Shown: piece after piece, positions 1 through 11,777 of the stretch
How positions within the stretch are numbered: position 1 is the stretch's first letter
How the letters are laid out: every line of letters begins with the position of its first letter
NCBI RefSeq assembly: GCF_000711695.1
Contig: NW_013547013.1
Location: 1 to 64,000, forward strand
Direction: 5' to 3'
DNA: 64,000 bases
Origin: Tilletiaria anomala UBC 951
Lineage: Eukaryota; Basidiomycota; Exobasidiomycetes; Georgefischeriales; Tilletiariaceae
Notes under the pieces: model-generated
Databases searched by the model: none
Told to the model about the DNA's origin: nothing
The model's input: the letters and a program-made list of their open reading frames with translations, nothing else
Made by a program: the position numbers and the translations under genes

Positions 1-195
1 GCCGTTGAGTGTACCGAGCTTTGCGCCGCCGGCGCGCAGCAGCGTCGCGCTCTGGTTGACGAGTAGCATGTTGCACGAGAATGACATGGAGCTCAGCATG
101 CGCAGCACAGTTGCCAGCAGGACCAGCAGCGAGATGCACGCTTGCGCCACCGGGGACAGCAGCTCGGCTACCTTCCTCCTGCCGCCGTCTTCACA
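1..195 (-). CDS. Partial exon of a probable MFS transporter, running off the left edge
   Basis: On the minus strand an open frame enters near 195 and leaves the window at 1. It encodes a hydrophobic segment (ISLLVLLATVL) followed by a second apolar stretch containing NMLLVNQS, and ends at the edge with KLGTLNG. An LGTxNG-type motif after a helix with paired Asn/Ser residues is typical of the late transmembrane part of fungal major-facilitator drug/metabolite transporters (established family knowledge). The frame closes at its upstream end just after several AG dinucleotides, so the exon probably begins at an acceptor between about 178 and 200. No upstream exons could be recognised between 200 and 2,500. 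It could be an isolated exon or a gene fragment. Only about 60 residues are visible, so the family call is tentative. Confidence 0.4.
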
Positions 196-199
196 CTTG

Positions 200-2585
200 C
201 AGTATCTTCATTCTTGCCATGACTCAAAAACTGTGCTGTCAGAGAGGAATTACTCAAGGTGAGCCATGATAGTCCGTCATTAAGTAGAAAGGCATTAATT
301 AGATGAGGCTCAGTTTCCTGCTTCAACTCAAGGATATACCTGAATTCAAATGGATGACTCTGTAAAAGTTAATCAGTAAAGCTAATGAGCCTCTTCTATG
401 GCGTCAATGAGCATCTGTGTCCTAAAGGAATGTTAATGCCGAGCCTTCAAACCCTGTAGAAAACTGGAACTTGACGGACGCACAGCTCTGGGATCAAGGA
501 ATAGGACGAATGGCCAATATTGCTCGCGCCAGTGCGAGGTTGTCCGAGAAAGATCTTGCCAAGCCATTTAATTCACATGGGGGACACGAAGAGCAGATAG
601 GGAAGGGCTGTCGTAGAGTGTAAGGGCCACAGGGACAAAGTGCATCTTGTACAAGGATAAGGCACAGAAGTTGCAAGTAGTGGAAGTGAAGCCAAAAGTG
701 CAAAGGTTGCTAGGGGTACACTCTGAGAAGCCGCCAAAAAGTCGAACCTAACGGGGGCTGGTGCCATTGCCAAGGTGACAGAATGGTACCAGGCAAACCT
801 ATATGGTGAATAAAGCAATAGCCCGTTTACCCGATTCACAGAAGAGATGGCGAATGAGAGATGGTGCGATCAAATGGACCTAAGTGCCATAACAGAAGAC
901 GCAGGGAAGACGTAGAACCTGACAGCCGAGACGAAAGCGTCGACACCACACCCGAAGACCTGCAGCGGTGTGCATAAGCGCCACAGCACAGTGACGTGGC
1001 CCCGCAGGCAAAGGCCGCCAATTGCGGAGGCTGGGTGAAGAACAACCCTACAGATATTGTGCATTTACATACATCCCACTGACTCACTGGCCCACGCCGA
1101 TGGAGAGAGTCCGAAACTCCGAGCAAGGCGATTCGCGAAGAAAGACCCCTTTAGGGATGTGACGGCTTGATGTGCGACCCCTTCCCGGGAGGCTGGTGCT
1201 CTGGCGTGTGTCCGATCCCGAGTCATTGTGTGCGACATGATTTTGATTGATGAGCCTCTCTCATCTTCAATGAACGAGCAATCGCATCCTGGATATGGCA
1301 ATGGAACCAGCCGAGAACAGGTTTCGTTGTGTGGTACATATGCACCGTGGTCCTCCGTTGCTCTACGGGCTATGGCGAATCCAGCTGGATGGAGACGGGA
1401 GTAAGGGACGGTGGATAGATAGATGTGTGGATGGAGGGATGGAGGGAGGGATGGAGGGAGGGATGAATGGATGGGCCGGGTGATGGCAGATGGAGCTATG
1501 AACACGATGAGGTTGCAAAAAGCTGCAAAGGCGTCCGCCTGCCGCCAGTCGCGTGCGCGCAACAGAGAAGACGGAAAGGAGAGGGACCGACTTCCAGTTT
1601 CCACCAAAGCCGTTAAACGTTTCCAGAACGGAAAGTGTAAGATGTCGAGAGGCTGGCGGTGATCATCGCTGCTCTGATGTGGAGGACCCGCGCCTGTAAG
1701 ACAATAAACCTTGTTGTGACCGGCGATACCATACATTCAATTATGGGGAGGACAGGGGTACCCTCGCTCGGCTCGGCAATCCGACGTGACTTTCGAGTAT
1801 CGGGACACATACACATTCACAATACACTGGCGCAGTGCACCGCCGCTCATATCATAATACCCAGCTATAGTAAGCAATCGAATGCATAATAGCATTATCA
1901 TATGCCTTACAGAGCGTACCATAGCACTGACCAACGCCAGTCCCACCTCATTTCTTCTCATCTCAGCATCCTCCTCGCTGATAACGCTCCCGCCCCTCGT
2001 ACTGCCCATCATTCGAAGCGTGAACGCATCCACGACGACGAGCGCTCTGTACTGCGTGCGCTGTTGGATCAGGCGTCTGTGCTCACAGAGATGAAAAGCG
2101 TAGCTGGTCCCAAGTCCCTTCGCCTTGATCTTCGTCGACCGTTGCGACACTCTCTTGTACTGTGTACACAACACCAGAACCCGAGCATTTGGATCCCTAC
2201 ACAACCAAAATAACACACTGCAATATCAGCACATGACACGGGCGAGCATCACGTCAACACCTTTCGCTGCGTGAACATGGCGACAAGGTAGCAGGCTAGA
2301 CACGTGTGCAGGTTGAGTTTGCTGGCACGGCAAGACAGGTCGTTCGCCACACCAAGCCCGCAACACACTGGCGTTCATGTGAGTGACAATTGTCGTCATT
2401 GTCGTCGCCACCATCCTCGCTCGTTCTCCACTCTCTAATACGCCGCCAAACTGTCTACCTCTCTCCTCGAATGCTTGCTTGCTTGACCGATCAGCATCCT
2501 AGGCGCCACAGCATTCACATCTGAACCACGTCCAAGGACCGCCAGTTGCAGATTGTGGAGTGAGGGAGTGCAAACATCCCCAAAA
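200..2585. other. Intergenic stretch, no supported gene
   Basis: About 2.4 kb between the edge MFS fragment and the PH-domain gene. Short open frames exist on both strands, for example 1065-1736 minus and 1737-2216 minus. They lack recognisable domains, have erratic codon use, and several begin at GTG or TTG rather than ATG. The only distinct structure is the GGAT/GGAG tetranucleotide tract listed separately. The last few hundred bases presumably hold the promoter and leader of the PH gene. Confidence 0.5.
1429..1475. repeat. Tetranucleotide microsatellite (GGAT/GGAG)
   Basis: A run of imperfect GGAT and GGAG units, purine-rich on the plus strand, about 47 bp long and preceded by GATA units. 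It lies in non-coding DNA and looks like ordinary slippage-prone sequence. Confidence 0.8.
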
Positions 2586-5500
2586 ATGCCATCACAACGT
2601 ATGGGCGGATGGCGCGAGCCGACAGAGGCGGACTTGGAGATCAAGGAGTCGCAGCTCATCACTCGGCCGTCACCATGCGCGGTGACGGCCGCGGCGGTGA
2701 CATCCGCAGATCCTGCGGCCGATGCGCGAAATCCAACCACGAACACCGCTACAGCCGCCGCCAAAGCGACGGCGTCTCCTCACTTGCCGCACCCGCACAA
2801 GTCGCCGTTAAGACCACGCCGAGTCTCCGGATCGGCGTTCTCTGCGCTGGGCTTGAGGATACGAAGCTCTTTCTCTGGCGGTGGTGGTGACGGACAGGGC
2901 GGTTCGAACACTCCTCGCGCGCCCACGCCCGCGCCACCCGGCGCCTTTCCAGGCAATGGTGACAACCGCAATGCAGGAGCAGGTGCGGGATCAGTTGTAG
3001 AAACAGGAGCTATCAGCAGTGCCCGAAGAGGCTCGGCGCCTGCCGCATCTACGTACGAGACTGCCGACCCTAGTGGCACACGCGCTGCTGCATCATCGCC
3101 CGGTCTGTCGATTTCGGAGGCGAATGGTGCTGCCGTGGGAGACAGTCTCCTCGGCAATGGAGAGAGCATGAACGCTAACAGATTGGTACCAGGCTTACCC
3201 GAGCTAGACATATCCAGCCGCAATCCGCTCCTACGAAGCGTCTCGCACCTGGCCAAGGACGCACCGTCTCAATCGCAACTGCTCGGCCCTGTCACCAGCG
3301 GAGCAGGTGGCGGCGGCCGCTGCGATACCGAGAGGCTGCGCTTGCAGCGCACACGCAGTGCAGCACCGTTACTCTTCCTCCCGGGATCTGGAACATCAGT
3401 ATCAGCAGCAGCAGAAGAGGGGCAGGGCCGTAGGGGAGGCGAAGGGCTGCCACCAGACTCGGAACCGCCGCCGTACCAGGTCCGTGCGGCGTCCATGGAC
3501 GGCCGCACCCTGAGTGGCGGCGGTGTATGGTCAGTAACTACGACGCCGAGTGTCAGCAGCAAGGGCATCGTCTTCACGTCTCCGTTCACTGGTATGAGGC
3601 TCAGAAAGAACAGCACTCTTTCTGTCGGCGACAGTAGCGGGGAGAGGGCCGCGATGCGAAGACCGTCGCTGCCGTCGCTGCTTTCGGGAGGCAAGTCGCG
3701 CAGCAACAGCAATCGTGGAACAAGCGCTTCCATTGCCAACCTGCGCGCGAGTAGTGCTGCTGCTGCGGAGCTGCTCACAACGACATTGTCGAAGGAAACT
3801 GGCAGAAGTGATTTTACTCCCTCTTCAACCTCTAGGACTATCACTGGTGGCGGCGGCAGGAGAAGCAGTGGAAGCGGCGCATCGACATCGACGTCGATGT
3901 CGCCTACGCTTCCTCGCCTTCTGCCTGGCTCGTCGACCGGCGCTGCACGCGCCAGCTCCGATCTCGGCCGCTTCGCCACCGGCAACCAGAGCCGCGATTC
4001 GCTGGTTGGTGGTGGGGGTGCCGCTTCGATTGCGGCGCCCTCCTCATTTGGGCCTCCTTCGTTGGCCTTGTCGGCAGCAGCAGCAACACCAGCGGCGCCG
4101 GCATCCAGGCGACCGTCGTTCGTGCGCGGAGGCGGTGGCACGAGTCTCGACGAGATCAGGGAGGGCCTTCCGAGCACGATGGCGGCGAGTCTCGAGGAGG
4201 AAGCGGCAGGTGCGCACTTGGATGATGCAGAGAGCGATGCCCCTGAGCGCATTCTTATCGGGGATCGGGAGGAGGATGAGGGGGGGAATGGAGACGGATA
4301 CGGAGATACGGGAAGCGTCATCGAGCACACGATGCACGAGGCCGGCGTACCCTCTTCCTCCATCCACCGCGCGGCGCTGCAAGCGCAGCACCGGGCATCA
4401 ACTTCGATCGCTCCCGCCTGTCCCTCTGTTTCTGGCTCTGGCCTCAGAAGCCGGATGAGGAAGTGGGCCATGTCCTCCGACGCGCTCAGCGGTCCATCCG
4501 TGCTTGCTAGTCGCAACAACGCCAGAGCTAGCGCCAACGTGTGGCAAGCGGGCCGGAAGAGTTTCGATGGCAGCGGTTCGGGCGCGAGGAACGGTCAGCA
4601 GTGCCGCAATGGGGGTGAATCGGAAGAGCTGCCCATCGACCAGCACGATCGCCGCGCGTCTTTGCTCCTGCTTTGGCCATTCGGCAAACGCTCCTCGCAG
4701 CACCTGCCCCGGTCGCCACTTGCGCACCCGGCCTCGGCTTCGGACAAGGCATCCGACACCGCGGCAACGCCTCGCAGCGCGAGTACGAGCGCAGGAGGTA
4801 GTGACGCAGCGGTAGGGGCAGGAGTAGATGGAGGACGGCTGGAGGCGCCAAATGCGCGGATTGGCGGCAGTGGATTGGCCGGGCAAGGCACTTTCTCTGG
4901 GCTCATGCGCAGTGCATTCAAGAGCAAGCGTACTGCGAGTGGACCCACGCGCGCAGTACATTCGCCTCCGCGGCCGCAGCAGAAGCAGCAGCAGCCATCA
5001 CCGTCGACTTCGCCGCCTACGCCGGTACGAAACCGTGCGCCGATGAGCTGCGATGCTTCGCTTCGTGGCGACGTTGCTGTGCCCGTGAGGACCGCGGCAA
5101 CGGTTTCGCCTGCGGCCACGTTTGTGCCAGGTGAAGCACCCATCGCCTCATCTACTAGACCGCCCGCCATTTCCGCTACCTCTCTCGAGGCCGAGCAGGC
5201 CAGTTCGCGTCCGCGCGCGAGCGCTGCGCGCCCTTCGATGGCACTGACCTGGGTCGACCGCGTCTCGCTGAATGATATGGACTTACAGCGATCACAATCT
5301 GCTTCCGGCAGCAGCAACGCTTCGTCCCAGTCTGACTCGGCTGCCACGCCCGCTAGTCCGACATCTGCTTTCCACCCCACATCGCCCAACACACCTGCGC
5401 TCGCCAAGGCTGACACCGCGGATGAGGCGCTAGTGCAGAGAGCGGGAAGCAGCAGCGGAAGCATCGCAGAGGGCCTTCTGGGTGCATCGGCTGCCGCTCC

Positions 5501-7839
5501 AGATGTCATGCCTGCACATGTGCATGTACATTCCCGAACTGACGTCATATCTGTTGCAGGAGTTTCGGGTGCTTCACAGCCTGCGAGCGCACCAGAAGTA
5601 GCTCCAATCGAAGCTTTGAGCGGCAGTGCTGGCGCGAATGTCCATGGTATTTGCAATGGCAACAGTATCAACAGCCGGCAATTGAGTGGCAGAGCGAGTC
5701 AAAGTGAGGTTCGCCACCTTCCGCGCCTCAACTCGATGCGCGCTGTTTCAAACGGGCCAAGCTCTATGCCCTCTGGTGGCGATGGCGAAGACAGCGACCA
5801 CGATGGGCATCAGAGCGGCAATAACGTCGGCTACGACTATGACGAGAGCGGCGATCTTACCACCGATGATGAGGAAGAAGTCTCCGAAAGCGAGCATGAC
5901 GAGAGCAGGGAACCTGCGAGAGATTTGCAAGTCAGACCTGGACACTTGTCTATCCCCCCCGCCCCCAGGTTTGCAAGCTTCGGCGGTGTGCAGTTTCCGG
6001 GCAATCTTGGCAGGGAAAGCTGGGTCGCGTTCAACGGCGCCACGCCTAGTCTCTGTGGCACCCCTACCCCGGACATGGCAGCACCATATCCATCACAAGC
6101 CACACCGGTTGCCAACCGCAACCAGTCCTACTTTTCTGTCATTCCTCCGCCCCCATCAGCACAGACGAAAATATTGGCAGAGGACGGTGGCCCGCCCCCT
6201 TCGCCGAGCGTCATCACGCGCTCGCGCCCGCCTCCTTGGGCTACGATAAGGTCAGCATCGCGTACGGGCGCCCCCGCCATTTGGCGTGTGTCCTCAAGTG
6301 ACGTGTCCACAATGCCACCTTCGACGTTCGACAGCATCACCAAGCCCACCGTGACAGCGCCGAGCCCGTCGGTTGCCAATGGGAAGGTGACCATGCTAGC
6401 TGCTTCTACTGCTGCCATCAATCGGGGTCGCCCCTCGACGTCTGGCGAGGTTGCTTCTCGTCCAGACTTCATCAGCCACTCTTCAACTTCCATGACGCTG
6501 CAACAGCAAAGGAATCTACTTGCGTCTCGCGGAGACAAGCGTGCCGACAAACGCCGCGAGATGTCCGTTGCAGAAGCTCCAGCAAGCACTACATCGAGAT
6601 TGAATTTGTACCACCAGATGTCCCGCTCCTTGATCGACCTGAGCACCGCTGCTGACCGGCGAATGGACATCGATGTGGCGGAGCCGCAAATGGTAAAGAA
6701 GGCAGACTTTCAACTCAAGATACCCGAGACAACCCTCATTGCGCCTGCGAACGAAAACCCGCCAGGCGGTATCATTGCCCAGAGGCCAGGGCTGCAGCGT
6801 CGCTGCTCAATGTTCGAAATTCGCCAGGAGCCTCCGCCATACTCGATTCTGCATTGGCGGCCGGAAGGTCCGCAGGTCATCTACCCACGAGAGGAGGAAG
6901 GAAAGGAGAAACTACCGCAGTATGGCTGCCACGTCCACATCGAAGGCTATCTGCCGCGCAAGATGGAGTTCAGTTCGCCAGGTGTGCAGGCAAGAGACCG
7001 CAGCTGGCGCCGACTCTACTTTGTTCTCCATGGCACCATGCTCCGTGTCTACAGGCAGGATCTCTCTTCGGTGCATAAAGGTATGCAGTGGGGCGATATG
7101 TCCGGCGTGCATGTGCATCCAAAACCCATTAACGAGGACGACTCACCAGCTGGTGGGCTCGCCTCGGCCAGGGATGCCATGTCGAGTTTGCACATCGGTC
7201 ATTCCAATCACTTCAAGCATCAGCCGCTACGGACGTACACGATGCAAGGCGCCGAATCAGGACTTGCAGCGGATTACCTCAAGCGTCGACACGTGGTTCG
7301 TGTCCGAGCTGAAGGAGAGCAGTTTTTGCTACAGACAAAGGACGACCGGCACGTCGTGGATTGGATCGAGGCTTTGCAAGCCGCCACCAACGTAGCGATG
7401 GATCTCGAGACCAGGCCAAGTATGTTGCAGTGAATGAGACTCTCAACCATTGTCCTTTTGTGCTGATTCAAAGTCTCATTCTTCTTATGCACCATCACCA
7501 GTGCCCAAATTTATCACATTACCCCGAAGACGTCGGCGAAGGAGGCACAATCCAGACGGCACAGCCGCGTCGCCGACAACTGAGCGCGAAGCAGCAGACC
7601 TGGCCGAAGCGCAGCGGCGCTCATTGGCCGACCAGAATGGCTCTGTGGCGGCGACGACGGCCGGCGCAAGTGGCCGGCGCAGCAGAGACGAAGTCAACGC
7701 TGCATTCAATCTGATGATCAGCGAGGTGGGTGGAAGGCTCGCTCGCGTTTGGCTCCACACAGATCTGACCGTCTTTTTGCTCTCATTCACGCAGGACCAA
7801 GAAAATATGATGTCCACGCGTCAGGCATCGGTAATCTGA
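2586..7839 (+). CDS. Large serine-rich protein with C-terminal PH domain
   Basis: Three exons: 2586-7419, 7502-7725 and 7795-7839, giving about 1,700 aa. The ATG at 2586 (A at -3) is the first in frame; an upstream TTG in the same frame is not a credible eukaryotic start. Residues 1 to about 1,410 are low-complexity, rich in Ser, Ala, Gly and Pro with many SP/TP sites, and look disordered. Two PPPY motifs (near residues 295 and 1415) could bind WW-domain proteins such as Rsp5-type ubiquitin ligases. A pleckstrin-homology fold covers about residues 1450-1605, with strands around RRLYFVLHGTMLRVY, a closing VDWIEALQAA helix, and a loop insert of about 60 residues. Such domains bind phosphoinositides or proteins at membranes. 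A basic run of seven Arg follows the PH domain. The 69-nt second intron is a multiple of three and stop-free. It is probably a signalling or cortical scaffold; the exact orthologue is not recognised. Confidence 0.85.
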
Positions 7840-9599
7840 TTAACGCAAGATGGTCAATTGCTACGATCGACATACAACATTTATCGTACACGGATGTACA
7901 TTCATCTTGGCTTGCATTTATCATTCAAGGTATGCTAGGCGCTAGGCGCCAGACCGTCTTGGGCGACGGATAATTGCATCGCACCACTCGTGCCATTTCC
8001 TTCCACGATTTTCGCTCGAATCATCCAGCCGCAGTCACTACGATTGGGTTTTGGTGTATGCATATTACAGACGGCATTCGTCGCACACCCTTTTTATACA
8101 ACAGACACTGTATTACTAGCACATCGCCTGTTTGCTTCTATTAGCATTGAAGTTTGATTTCGCCTACCTTCGAGCGTGCCTGTTAGTCCCGGGACGCGCT
8201 CAACGCTCTCGAGCAGGCAATTGCGGTGAAGCATTAAAACTCGTTGGGGACTGTAGGCTAGCGTACAGTGGGGTCGAAGAGCTTAAAACAGGCGCGGGCT
8301 TCCGGGGCTCCACTCAGAACTCCTTCGTCTATTTTGCACCGCCCCTTAGAGAGCTAACGATGTAATCAGCTTCCCAGTTCCTTTAACTACATGCTCTTGC
8401 TTTCATCGACGAGTACGGATCGCGAAAATAGCGTCCACTTCCCAGCGGCGTTTCATAATTTCGAGGCTGACTTGGCGCTGAACAGGCCTTGGGCGTCCTT
8501 GATCAATTGCCATGTCTTGGCGTCGATGGCATCCCCTTTGCTATCATTGACACCGCTGCCAGCAGCATTTGCTACTGCTGCATAAGACATCGTAGTGTAG
8601 CTTATGATTTTATGTTGAAGAGACAACTGCTTGGCGCTGATGACGCTGAGCCTTAAGCAGCTAACGAGGAGAACGGTGCTGTTGGAAGCCAGCGATACGG
8701 CGAACGACGTCGATGGTGCTGCGAGCACGAGCGGACCTCGACGGAGAAACACATGCGTGCGCGTTTTCACTGTCAATAAAACGTGTTTGAAAAGGGTAAA
8801 TTAAAAGGCAGCGAACGGCCTGATGAAGATGGATGCAAGACGGAACGACAAGCAGAGTCGAACCTAGATGTATATATCGACGCATTCGCAAGCTGCTTCA
8901 AATGGTGTATATGTTGTCCCCACCGTCAGCCTCGCAAGTCGAGAAGATGAGCCGGTCCTTGGCATTGAAGAGGGAAAGGTTATTGTATAATGGCCACGCC
9001 GTTACCTGAGAGCGCGCGGGGCTGAGTGCATACCTGGTACGGCAACGGGATGATCAGCACGAAGCACAACCCACAGAACGTCGGCCACAACGCAATTGAT
9101 CACCACTCGACATCGCACAGAGTCACAGGCGTGATTTCTCACATGCCACATCTCTCAGCGCGGTGTATTCATTGCTCTTCGTCCAGCCATCCGCTCCACC
9201 CTCACCAACTTAGGGGTTGGCTTGGACCCACCGAGGAGCGCAGCTACCTAAGACGACCCGGGACGGTGGGAGTTAGCGACGAACGTGATGATGTCAACGT
9301 AGCAGCAAAGAGAGTCGATTATATAAGCCTCGTATGCCAAGGGAGGGAAGTCGCCGGAAAGTCGCCGAGATCCTCCCACTTCGAACGCCCCGCGGCACCG
9401 GCTGTCGGCTTTCATCTCGACGGCAATCTTGGGGCAGCTGGTACACCAGGCTCGGATACGTCTCCTCTTGGACTGTGAATATCGGCTCTCAAAGCGACCG
9501 CATTGAGGCGCAATATCTTGGGTTCAAATCGCATGGTGGACAAACCACATCCTTCGCTAAATTAGATCGAGCAGCTCCGTTAACAAAGCCCCTGGCAAG
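7840..9599. other. Intergenic stretch with one candidate micro-ORF
   Basis: About 1.8 kb separates the PH gene from the short-chain dehydrogenase. It should contain the PH gene terminator region and the promoter of the dehydrogenase. The only frame with coding-like codon choice is the 45-codon minus-strand ORF listed separately. A GGTTCAAATC box at 9521-9530 resembles a tRNA B box but has no supporting cloverleaf. Confidence 0.5.
8453..8590 (-). CDS. Candidate micro-ORF, 45 aa, unknown function
   Basis: A minus-strand ATG with A at -3 opens a 45-codon frame. The product begins MSYAAVANAAGSG and ends GLFSAKSASKL. Codon choice favours GCC, AAG and GAC in a surrounding region that otherwise looks non-coding, which hints that it is translated. 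There is no transmembrane segment, targeting signal or known motif that I recognise. It could be a small conserved protein, the last exon of a larger gene, or chance. Confidence 0.25.
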   Translation of the reverse strand: MSYAAVANAAGSGVNDSKGDAIDAKTWQLIKDAQGLFSAKSASKL

Positions 9600-10932
9600 A
9601 TGCAGATCAAGGGTCCGTCTTCCCATGCCTCGCGCGGCGCTCGGTTGACACATACTAACCTGAGCCGCTTCGCTTCGCTCGGCTCTTCTTTCCAGACCGA
9701 CTGTTCTACATCACTGGCGCCGCATCAGGCCTAGGCGCTGCATCTGCCCGCTTGTTGCACTCCAAGGGTGCGTACGTCGCGCTCTTGGACATCAACCTGC
9801 CCGCCGTGCAAGCGCTCGCAAGGGAGCTCGGCTCTGGCCGTGCACACGCCGCGCAGGTCGATGTGTGTAGCGAGAAAGATGTACAGGATGCGATTGACGA
9901 GTGCGATAGATTCTGGAAGAACAATAATCCCGTAGTTGGTGGTGTACTAAATGCCGGAGGTGTTGGAATAGCGGGCAAGATACTCAACCAGGATGGGGAG
10001 CCATTTGATCTCGATACATACAAGACCGTCATCGATATCAATGTGAGCACCCCGCAGGCTACCTGGCAACTGTCCCAGTGTATCTATTGCTGAGCGCATA
10101 CCACATTCCAATTGCCCTTCGCAGCTGATTGGGACATTTAACGTCTCGCGTCTTGTAGCTGCGCGTATTGTCCGGGACGTGCGCAAGCCGATACAGAAAG
10201 CGGATGAACATACGTCAGATCGAGGCGTCATCATCAACACAGCATCCGCCGCTGCACTGGAAGGACAAGCTGGCCAAGCGGCATACTCAGCGTCCAAAGG
10301 TGGGGTGCTCGCCATGGGCCTGCCGCTCGCAAGAGACTTAGCGTGGTATGGGATCAGGGTCATGACTCTGGCACCTGCTTTGGTGTGTTTGACTTGCTTC
10401 TTTCGATGCTCCGGCCGTGTGGTTCGAAGCCTGACGCAGCCGTATCTTATCATCAAAAGTTTTCAACAGCCATGACGGATACACTTCCAGACAGGGGTAT
10501 GCGTTTGACTACACTGCAAAACCTTTTCAATGCCTCTGACCCATCTTCGTCCTGCGTTCAACAGCCAAAGCCAAAATCCTGCAAAGTGCAGAGTTCCCCG
10601 TCAGATTCGGAAGGTGAGTCTTCCATGCCTGTTCTGCTATCGTGCGCGGCTCGCGTGGGTATTGCGACGGTCTTGAAACCGAGCTGACCGATGCCTGGCG
10701 GTATGCGCGCTGGCATCATTCAGACCCGATGAATTCGCCCATGCCGTAGTGGCGATCATCGAAAACGAAATGATGGTGAGTGCTTGCTGAGTCGAGTGTG
10801 TGGGCGTGCGACCAAGGGGATGGACCAGCTTGTGACATCGGCTGATCGTGCGATCGCTGGCGATCTATTGTCTTTTTGCAGAACGGATCCTACATCCGAT
10901 TGGATGGCGCAACTAGATTGGGAAAACTATGA
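9600..10932 (+). CDS. Short-chain dehydrogenase, 3-hydroxyacyl-CoA dehydrogenase type 2 (HSD17B10) like
   Basis: Seven exons (9600-9612, 9696-10042, 10125-10382, 10460-10496, 10565-10613, 10724-10775, 10882-10932) close in frame to 268 aa, close to the usual size of about 260 aa. The first exon is only 13 nt; its intron has a CATACTAACC branch site. The product starts [12 protein letters not shown] and shows the Rossmann nucleotide motif TGAASGLG (residues 11-18), the LNAGG segment near residue 101, and catalytic Ser161, Tyr174 and Lys178 in YSASK. After the active site comes FSTAMTD, then [14 protein letters not shown] and the terminal [12 protein letters not shown], all typical of the HSD17B10 group. 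These enzymes oxidise 3-hydroxyacyl-CoAs (fatty acid and isoleucine catabolism) with NAD+, usually in mitochondria. No clear presequence is visible. It is convergent with the downstream membrane protein gene, 131 bp apart. Confidence 0.88.
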
Positions 10933-11063
10933 TACATTATATAGGTACTTAAAATTGCATTTGCAAAGGGTCGGTCATCGTATAGCTACATTACATCGTC
11001 CTGGGTCTTGGACGGCGGGGAGCGGTGAGGTGTGCGCCGGTATTGACGTATTTCATGGCCCGA

Positions 11064-11777
11064 TTAGAGGTCGTCAGCGCCACCAGTTGCGGCACCCATG
11101 GCCTGTCTCAGTCGCCCGAAGCGTTTTTCTCGCGTCGCATGTGCGTCCGCAGTAGCAGCGCTGGGATCGTCCGTGTGGCTTTCATCCTTGCCGTCTCGCA
11201 TATTGTAGTACGCTCCACGCCCTTGCAGCAAGTCGAACATTGCCTGCAGGTCCTCTGAGCTGAGATCCTCGACGGGTAGGCCGTCGCCTCCGCTTCCGCC
11301 TTCCGCTTCATTCCCTCCGATGACGTCGCGCAGTTCCGTACGAAGGTCCACCAGCTTCTCCCGAGCGCGCTTCAGCCTCTCCGCCGCGCTTTGGTCCTTG
11401 GAGAGCGGGACGGAGTGCCCAGTGGCTGCCTTCTTGGCGACGCGCGCCTTCCACTGCGACGAGTCGTACTGCAGTGCATCACCTTCCACTCGGTCGCTTT
11501 GCAGAAGCGCGGTGAGCGAATCTGTAAGCTTGGACAGCCCCCCACGGCCTCCGTCCAACGCCGTAGCAATTTGGAAGGGCATCGTTCCACGTGCGTAGAA
11601 GCGGTAGGCTTGCAGTGCAAGTAGGCTGCATGTTGTGGCGAGAAGAACGAGCAAGAGCGTGCGCAGCCGCACGTTCCCTTCGCTGCTGCTGTTGCTGCAA
11701 TCTTTGTTTGTCTGCCGCCACCCGCCCTCGCCTGTCAGCGCCGCTCTGTTGCGCTTTCTCGCGCTTGTGGACGGCAT
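11064..11777 (-). CDS. Hypothetical single-pass membrane protein, 237 aa
   Basis: An intronless frame starting at a true ATG. The product has a basic N-terminal tail of about 38 residues, one strongly hydrophobic helix at about residues 40-58 (TLLLVLLATTCSLLALQAY), and a charged remainder with a predicted helical stretch around residues 130-160 (AAERLKRAREKLVDLRTEL). It ends in an Ala/Gly-rich tail. This layout suggests an anchored protein with a short N-terminal tail on one side of a membrane and a possible coiled-coil domain on the other. I do not recognise a family. The GC-rich, coding-like composition through the frame supports a real gene. Confidence 0.6.
   Translation of the reverse strand: MPSTSARKRNRAALTGEGGWRQTNKDCSNSSSEGNVRLRTLLLVLLATTCSLLALQAYRFYARGTMPFQIATALDGGRGGLSKLTDSLTALLQSDRVEGDALQYDSSQWKARVAKKAATGHSVPLSKDQSAAERLKRAREKLVDLRTELRDVIGGNEAEGGSGGDGLPVEDLSSEDLQAMFDLLQGRGAYYNMRDGKDESHTDDPSAATADAHATREKRFGRLRQAMGAATGGADDL

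Noticed and set aside
1065-1736. A 223-codon minus-strand frame
   Set aside because: Composition is that of simple repeats (it overlaps the GGAT/GGAG tract) and no domain is visible.
3269-4537. A 422-codon open frame on the minus strand
   Set aside because: It lies opposite the PH-protein coding exon and mirrors its GC-rich, repetitive codons (long Leu/Ala/Pro runs, no domain). It is a shadow, like the minus-strand frame at 4595-5671.
9521-9530. tRNA B-box-like GGTTCAAATC (similar boxes near 27927, 43398 and 57765)
   Set aside because: No matching A box, T-stem pairing or acceptor stem could be drawn at any of these sites. The one near 57765 is copia coding sequence.
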